64,000 bases of DNA from Orientallactaga sibirica (taxonomy: Eukaryota; Chordata; Mammalia; Rodentia; Dipodidae), in assembly GCA_036365145.1 (NCBI GenBank), contig JAEOAD010000031.1, forward strand, positions 10,698,001 to 10,762,000. The letters are read 5' to 3'. Below, piece by piece: positions 58,531 through 64,000 of this stretch (position 1 is the first letter of the stretch; every line of letters begins with the position of its first letter). A model generated the notes under the pieces. It was given only the letters and a program-made list of their open reading frames with translations. It was not told where the DNA came from and made no database searches. Both the position numbers and the translations under genes were made by a program.

Positions 58531-59494
58531 TAAATAATCACACCACCACCATGAAGAAAAAAAAAAAACCTTCATAAATCAATGCCCTAGAAATATATTT
58601 ACATTTGAAAGTATAAATTTTGATAAATAGTACCAAGAAGAGGTGGCAAAGTTTTTTTTAAAAAAAGAAAAATTTCTCACAAAAGATCAAATATCATCTG
58701 ACTTGCATTCTACAATTGCTCACAAACATTCTGATCTTATCAAAAACAGAAGAGCTGAACAGTACTTACTGACTAGGAAATATGTGGTTTTTTTGTTTTT
58801 ATTTTTGTTTTGGTTTTTCCTGAACTGGTTAATTCCAGCCATACTGAGTGACACCTCCTTAGAGTAGCTTTATTTTCATCACCCACCCTTTCTGGTCTTT
58901 TATTTATTCTGAGTCAGCTTGGTACTTGGGAGTTCCAACAATAAGGCCATGCACCTGCTCAGAATCTAACACCTTCATGCGTGTACTATGTTTTCCCCTG
59001 GTTACTCTCTCAAGTCTTCAGCAGTGGGTGCTACATCTGCTTTTACATAGCTCTGTTCTGCAGACAAGATTTTAGAAGAAAAATAATGTAGGGCGAGGAA
59101 CTACTATAGTCCGTGTAGTAAGCTATGTAATTTATATTAATTTTCCATCTTTACCCTCATTGTTGTTTTGTTCAGCTCTCATCTTTATTTTGCAAATAAA
59201 TCTTTGAAATTAATAAATTGATCATAGAATCAGAATTCCAAAATTGTCTCAAGCCTAAAACAACTGATTTCCATTATTCAACTGCCTCTTGGGTTACGCA
59301 CACATGCTAGGTGTGTGGTTTTAAAAAAACACCTTTTCAAATTTTCCCACACCATCGTATTATTATTCTTTCAAATATACATGTTAACCAAATATTCAGC
59401 AACTCCTACAGTTAATGTTTTCCAATATTTGCATTATTACTAGTCTATCTTTCATTCTACATATTCATTAAATCTTTTTTTTAAATGTGTATAT

Positions 59495-59653
59495 GAAGCT
59501 GGGCGTGGTGGCACACGCCTTTAATCCCAGCACTCGGGAGGCAGAGGTAGGAGGATCACTGAGAGTTCGAGGCCACCCTGAGACTACATAGTGAATTCCA
59601 GGTCATCCTGGGCTACATTGAGACCCTACCTTGAGAAACCAAAAAAAAAAAAA
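59495..59653 (+). repeat. B1 SINE, young
   Basis: Close to the consensus I infer from all copies: gctgggcgtggtggcacacg ... gaggccaccctgagactaca, agaccctaccttgagaaacc, A13. Confidence 0.95.
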
Positions 59654-59659
59654 GTGTAT

Positions 59660-59834
59660 TTGTTTATATGAGCCAGTGTGTGCCACCTATGCCAGGGACT
59701 CTTTCCACACCAGATGCTTGTGCCATTGTTTTTTTAATTTTTGGAGGAGGGGGACACCTGGATAGGGAACCAAATCTGGGCAAGCAAGTTTTACAAGCAA
59801 GTGCCTTTAACAGCTGAACCATCTCAGTAGCCCT
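59660..59834 (-). repeat. B2-like SINE, diverged
   Basis: Inverted: accagatgcttgtgccattg, gaaccaaatctgggcaagca, agtgcctttaacagctgaac, catctcagtagccct; about 25 foreign bases in the middle. Confidence 0.75.
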
Positions 59835-59845
59835 CATCTTTTCTG

Positions 59846-60065
59846 TTCTTTCTTTTTGAGACAGGATATCATGTATCTCAAGTTGGCCTTAAACTCATGT
59901 AGCCAAGTATGACCTTGAAGTATGATCCTTTTGTACCCCACCTCCCAAATGCTGGGATTCTAGGCATGTACCACCACATTGCAATTGATGTAATGCTGGG
60001 GATCAAACCCAGGCCTTCATGCATGCTAGCCAAGCACTCAACCAACTGAGCTACATCCTTAGCCC
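59846..60065 (-). repeat. ID-B1 composite SINE, inverted
   Basis: B1 part (tttttgagacaggatatcat ... attctaggcatgtaccacca) fused to an ID-like head (gtaatgctggggatcaaacc ... aactgagctacatccttagc). Confidence 0.8.
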
Positions 60066-60077
60066 TCAATGCTTTTT

Positions 60078-60229
60078 TGTTTGTTTTTGTTTTTCAAGGT
60101 AGGGTTTTACTCTAGCCCAGCCTGGCCTGGAACTTACTGTAGTCCCAGGTTGGCCTCAAACTCACAGCAATTCTCCTACCTTTCCCTCCTAAGTGCTGGG
60201 AATAAAGGTGTGCACCACTACACTTGGCT
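60078..60229 (-). repeat. B1 SINE
   Basis: Inverted: tttgtttttcaaggtagggt ... tgcaccactacacttggct. Confidence 0.9.
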
Positions 60230-60237
60230 CAAAAAAA

Positions 60238-60391
60238 ATTTTTTTTTTAAATTTGAGGTAGGGTTTCACTCTAGTGCAGTCTGACCTGGAACTCACTATG
60301 TAGTCACAGGGTGGCCTCGAACTCACAGTGATCCTCTTACCTCTGCCTAGCAAGTGCTGGGATTAAAGGCATGTGCCACCAAGCATGGCTC
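60238..60391 (-). repeat. B1 SINE
   Basis: Inverted: ttaaatttgaggtagggttt ... catgtgccaccaagcatggct. Tandem with the previous copy in the same orientation. Confidence 0.92.
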
Positions 60392-60599
60392 TCAAATGCA
60401 TTTTAAAGTAGCTGAATCAATCAGCCTAACTCGACCTTAAAACACTTCAGCCTATAACTGGCTAGAACTTATTAATACATGGTTATAATTTTAATGGTTG
60501 ACATCATTCAATAAAATGCAAATGGTACAACATTCCATTTGATAAATTTTGACAAAATTCCTGTGCTTATTAAGATAAACATTATCAGCATCTAACCTT

Positions 60600-60830
60600 T
60601 GTGCCCTTTCCCAGTTAAGCTCTGACTTCAATGCTAGAGTCAACCACTGCTCTGAAATTCTCACCATTGATTAGTTTTGTCTATTAAAAAAAGTCCATAC
60701 AAATGGAATTATACAATATATATTCTTGTATTCTGCATTTTGAATATTTGCCCGTATTGCTGCTGTGTATCAGCAGCATGTTCTGTTTTATTGTGTAGTA
60801 GCCCAATCAATATTAATGTGTTTGTTTTCA
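60600..60830 (-). repeat. Old L1 (L1M) 3' region, inverted
   Basis: gagtcaaccactgctctgaa, ttgattagttttgtctatta, ccatacaaatggaattatac, aatatatattcttgtattct follow the order of an inverted L1M 3' end. Diverged. Confidence 0.55.
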
Positions 60831-61398
60831 TACATTTTTATTAGCTCTTTACAAAAGTCATGCAAATTAGGTTTGCAAAAGTGAAGGCAAAAAAGGTGAA
60901 AATAAAGTTTCATTGAGCCTGTTGAAGTTATACTATAATCTGCATGCCGTGTTGCTTTTGTTCCTAAAATTAAGCTATGAAGCGTCAACAAGTCACAATT
61001 AATCTCCATTTCATTCTCTATGTCTATGTTTTCTTTTCTGATTCTTGTCTTTTTCCTCTGAATTTGGAGAGTTATGTAACTTATTTTTTAGACCACGACC
61101 TAGATTTCCACATTATCAATTCTGCTCTTTATTCCAATATGAATTTTATTAAACTATGGAGCTCTGAATGTCTCTGCAACATTCCCACAAATTTCCTCTT
61201 TGCCCTCCTGATAGTTTCTTTTGCAGATGCAATTAGAGCCCCAAATCTTCATTCATAAGAGAAGTTTACCCTGAATAATTTGTAGGTAGGCCTGACTCAA
61301 TCCAGACTTACAAAGCAGGGCTCCTTGCCAAGACTTAGCCTGAGGGGAGCTTCAGCCTATACCCTTTATATTCATTCCATCCTGCCCAAGACTTCATT
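60831..61398. other. Intron without recognised features
   Basis: A plus-strand open frame of 93 codons lies at 60977-61258 but shows no domain or splice context. Confidence 0.5.
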
Positions 61399-61602
61399 GG
61401 GGCTGGAGAGATGGATTAGCAGCTAAGGGCACTTGCCTGCAAGGCCTAAAGACCCAGGTTCAATTCCCCAGTACCCATATAAGCCTGATGCAAGGTGAAG
61501 CGTGTGTCTGGAGTTCATTTGCAGTGGCTGGAGGCCCTGGTACACCCATTCTCTCTTTCTCTCCCTCTCTCTCAAGCAAATAAATAAATAAAATATTTAA
61601 AA
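61399..61602 (+). repeat. B2-like SINE (generic type)
   Basis: ggggctggagagatggatta, box B acccaggttcaattccccag; about 5 bases missing at gatgcaaggtgaagcgtg; tail caaataaataaataaaatat. Confidence 0.94.
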
Positions 61603-61607
61603 ACAGA

Positions 61608-61853
61608 GGGGGCTGGAGAGATGGCTTAGTGGTTAAAGCACCTGCCTCCTAAGCCTAAGAACGCTGGTTCCAATCTCCAGGTCCCACGGTTAGCCAGACG
61701 CAAAGTGACGCAAGGGCACAATGCCGCACTTGACCACAAAGGGGCGCACGCATCTGGATTTCGTTTGCAGCAGCTGAGAGGCTGCTGGTGCGACCATCTC
61801 TATCTGTCTTCCTCTCCCCCCCCCCGGTCTATCTCCAAAAAAAAAAAAAAAAA
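61608..61853 (+). repeat. B2-like SINE, type II
   Basis: ggggctggagagatggctta, gcctcctaagcctaagaacg, ctggttccaatctccaggtc. CTCF-like motif at 61731-61749 with one substitution (cacaaaggggcgc). A C10 run precedes the A tail. Confidence 0.93.
61731..61749 (+). promoter_or_regulatory. CTCF-like motif in type II SINE
   Basis: TGACCACAAAGGGGCGCAC; the G-to-A change in the AGG part should weaken it. Confidence 0.3.
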
Positions 61854-61954
61854 TCATTCAAGGGTATTCCATTTGAACACTCATATTTTTTCCTTTCTTT
61901 ATGCTGAAACAGTATTCACAGAATCTGTGTTGATTAGTTTCATTTTTAACTATT

Positions 61955-62270
61955 TTATTGATTACTTTTCATGTCACTGTGATCAAAATACCTGACAGTA
62001 ATAACAGTTTATTCTGGCTCACAGTTTTAGGGAGTGGCAGAGTTCACAGTTCACACATGGAACATCTCAGTGCAGTAGGTAGCTTAAGGCCTGAACCAGA
62101 AGAAGACAGAACCTCCAAAGGCCTGCCCCCTAGTGATCTCTTCCTCTAGCTAGGCCTCACCTCCTAAAAGCTCTATGGCCTTCAGAATAGTACCACAAGC
62201 TGGGAAGTGAGCCTGCTGAGACCATTCTGGAGTCAAATGACAACAACCATACTTACATGGAAATATCTAC
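61955..62270 (-). mobile_element. Possible old LTR, inverted
   Basis: catgtcactgtgatcaaaat, acctgacagtaataacagtt, tattctggctcacagtttta and the later ctaggcctcacctcctaaaa resemble rodent MaLR-type LTRs in reverse. Borders and family are uncertain. Confidence 0.4.
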
Positions 62271-62524
62271 CAAAGCAAGCTGGGCAGAAAACACTTTAGA
62301 TCTCACTTGCTGTCTGCTTTCACAAGGGATGTACTTCTACATCCAGAGGCTCAAGAAAACTGATAGGCTCAATAAGTGTTCAACCATGAAGTGATAGTTG
62401 GAGGGGCTGCATCTTATTCAACTTACAAGATTCTCTGTCTAAACAGATATTAGAGTCCACGAATGGCATAATAATCATGGACTACTTGTACTTCCCTATC
62501 CTATCAATCCACTTACCAGCTCTT

Positions 62525-62538
62525 CTGACAGCATTCTT

Positions 62539-62575
<37 letters not shown>

Positions 62576-62799
62576 TTTATTTTTATAATTTATTTGAGAA
62601 TGACAGAAAGAGGCAGAGAGAGAGAGAATGGGCACACCAGGGCATCCAGCCACTGCAAACAAACTCCAGATGCATGTGACACCTTGTGCCTTTGGCTTAC
62701 ATGGGTACTAGGGAATCAAGTCTTGAACCGGGGTCCTTAGGCTTCACAGGCAAGTGTTTAACTGATAAGCCATCTTTCCAGGCCCTGACAGCATTCTTT
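62525..62799 (-). repeat. B2-like SINE with perfect target duplication
   Basis: Element 62540-62784 between identical 15-base repeats ctgacagcattcttt (62525-62539, 62785-62799). Its tail carries (CA)n at 62546-62573. Inverted; head ataagccatctttccaggcc. Confidence 0.95.
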
Positions 62800-63376
62800 G
62801 AATCAGCAGCTACAAGATCCCCAAATCACTTTCTACTTCTCACTACACTCCGTTAAGTAAAATGTAGTCCTACAGGATGCAGGAATCTTCACACTGCATG
62901 AGGATAGGAAACATTCCTAACAGGCCAGTTTGAGAAAATGGGACCTGTGACAAAACCGAGCTTGAGAGGCAGCAAAACCTCGGAAGTTAAGTGCTGCTGC
63001 TAGGTACTGCTTGCTTTGGGAGTTCAGAGTTAATCATCTTTTGCCAGGTGACACAAAGGGGGGAGGAACAATGGGGGATTAATAATCTTTCTGTACGCAA
63101 TCATTTTACTTTTCAAGAATAAGGATGGCTAGAAAAATACACTAACACTAGTACAGCAAAGAAAAAATCTCCACAGAGAGCTATCAAACACTATAAAAAG
63201 ACAGTGGTAACTAAATAACCAAATGATTAAGACTGAAGATCTACAAACCATAAACTACACGGAGTAGAATGTGCTGGTATTCTCTAAGCAATGTTTTTAA
63301 GCCTGTCATCCCTAACGTGATATTTTCTTTTCACTTTGTTATACATTACTATGGGGAGGACACAAAAATTAAGATA
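62800..63376. other. Intron without recognised features
   Basis: Unique sequence, nothing recognised on either strand. Confidence 0.5.
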
Positions 63377-63572
63377 TCTGCCGGGCATGGTGGCACATGC
63401 CTTTAATCCCAGCACTTGGGAGGCAGAGGTAGGAAGATCACCATGAGTTCGAGGCCACCCTGAGACTACATAATGAATTCCAGGCGAGCCTGGCTAAAGT
63501 GAAACCCTACCTCAAAAAACAAGTAACAAAAAAACCCAAAACAAACAAACAAAAAACAAACAAACAAACAAA
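63377..63572 (+). repeat. B1 SINE, young, with CAAA tail
   Basis: gccgggcatggtggcacatg ... gaggccaccctgagactaca, tail expanded to (CAAA)n at about 63536-63572. Confidence 0.95.
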
Positions 63573-64000
63573 CTTCCCTAAGGATGCTTCACCCCATTTT
63601 CCCTAAAGTATTCAATGAGTCCACTGGGCTGGCTACCTGACAATTATGTTGACACTACTGTGCACTTACAAGTGTATAATGACACCACATTGCAGTTTTC
63701 ATTTGTATTTCGTAAAGGTATCTAATTTGATTTAGTTTTTGCTAGCATTACTTTAACAATTTTATGTATGAAAAAGTTCATACAAAAAAAAATTACAACT
63801 GGCCAGTTTCTTCCTATTAAAGACAGGGAAGTTACAGCCCAGAGAGAAGTGATACACTTTGCTTTCTTTAATAGCTTCTATTTTAATCACTATAGCATTC
63901 ATACACTAAGTTCTGGGCTTTCTTAAAAGAAAACAAAACTATACAAGTACTAACACTCACTAAAACATAATGTAGTTCAACAATAATAGTGATGTTTAAA
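63573..64000. other. Intron without recognised features
   Basis: AT-rich unique sequence to the window edge. Confidence 0.5.

Noticed and set aside
57177..64000. A further 5' AKAP13 exon
   Set aside because: The exon that should supply the G before the ankyrin exon was looked for by eye and not found; it probably lies beyond the right edge or is too short to recognise.

Overview
This is mammalian nuclear DNA from a rodent, most likely a jerboa or close relative (Dipodoidea). The argument is the repeats: dozens of Pol III SINEs of a B2-like kind (head like 'ggctggagagatggctta', body 'gccagatgcacaaggtggc', tails of CTCTCT plus AAATAAATAAA), B1 copies with the recurring phrase 'gaggccaccctgagactac', plus B4, ID-B1, rodent L1 3' ends and MaLR-type LTRs. 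The species call is inference from repeat style, not from a search.

The window lies inside one gene read on the minus strand: AKAP13 (AKAP-Lbc), a large scaffold that anchors protein kinase A and activates RhoA. Four consecutive internal coding exons can be placed to the base: 57176-56993 (ankyrin-type segment), 37566-37368 (66-codon linker), 33704-30635 (giant 3,070-base exon, largely disordered, carrying the PKA RII-binding helix at 30932-30876) and 27134-27043 (short linker exon). All four have consensus AG/GT borders and their phases join without a break. The gene's 5' exons lie beyond the right edge; the zinc-finger, DH-PH (Rho-GEF) and coiled-coil exons lie beyond the left edge. No other gene is proven. 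A short open, spliceable segment at 5462-5389 (minus) looks like an exon but was not identified.

The rest is intron. From 1 to about 27 kb it is packed with SINEs, fragments of old MIR, L2, L1M and a Tigger-type DNA transposon, and microsatellites. From 27.9 to 34.1 kb there are no SINEs, a gap that holds the giant exon. From 34 to 57 kb SINEs return, with two solo LTRs, a rodent L1 3' end, B4 copies and a 5S rRNA fragment. From 57 kb to the end the same mix continues.

The most interesting points are: (1) a 0.55-kb segment at 38257-38807 that looks like a retrocopy of an antisense intronic transcript from 23431-24018 in the same gene, ending in a SINE A-tail; (2) a B2-like SINE subfamily that carries a near-consensus CTCF motif, present in four copies, and a second subfamily with another such motif; (3) an 80-base 5S rRNA piece inserted into a SINE with a target-site duplication; (4) substitutions inside the otherwise conserved RII-binding helix; (5) an unidentified exon-like segment. 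I found no evidence of a new multi-gene system.
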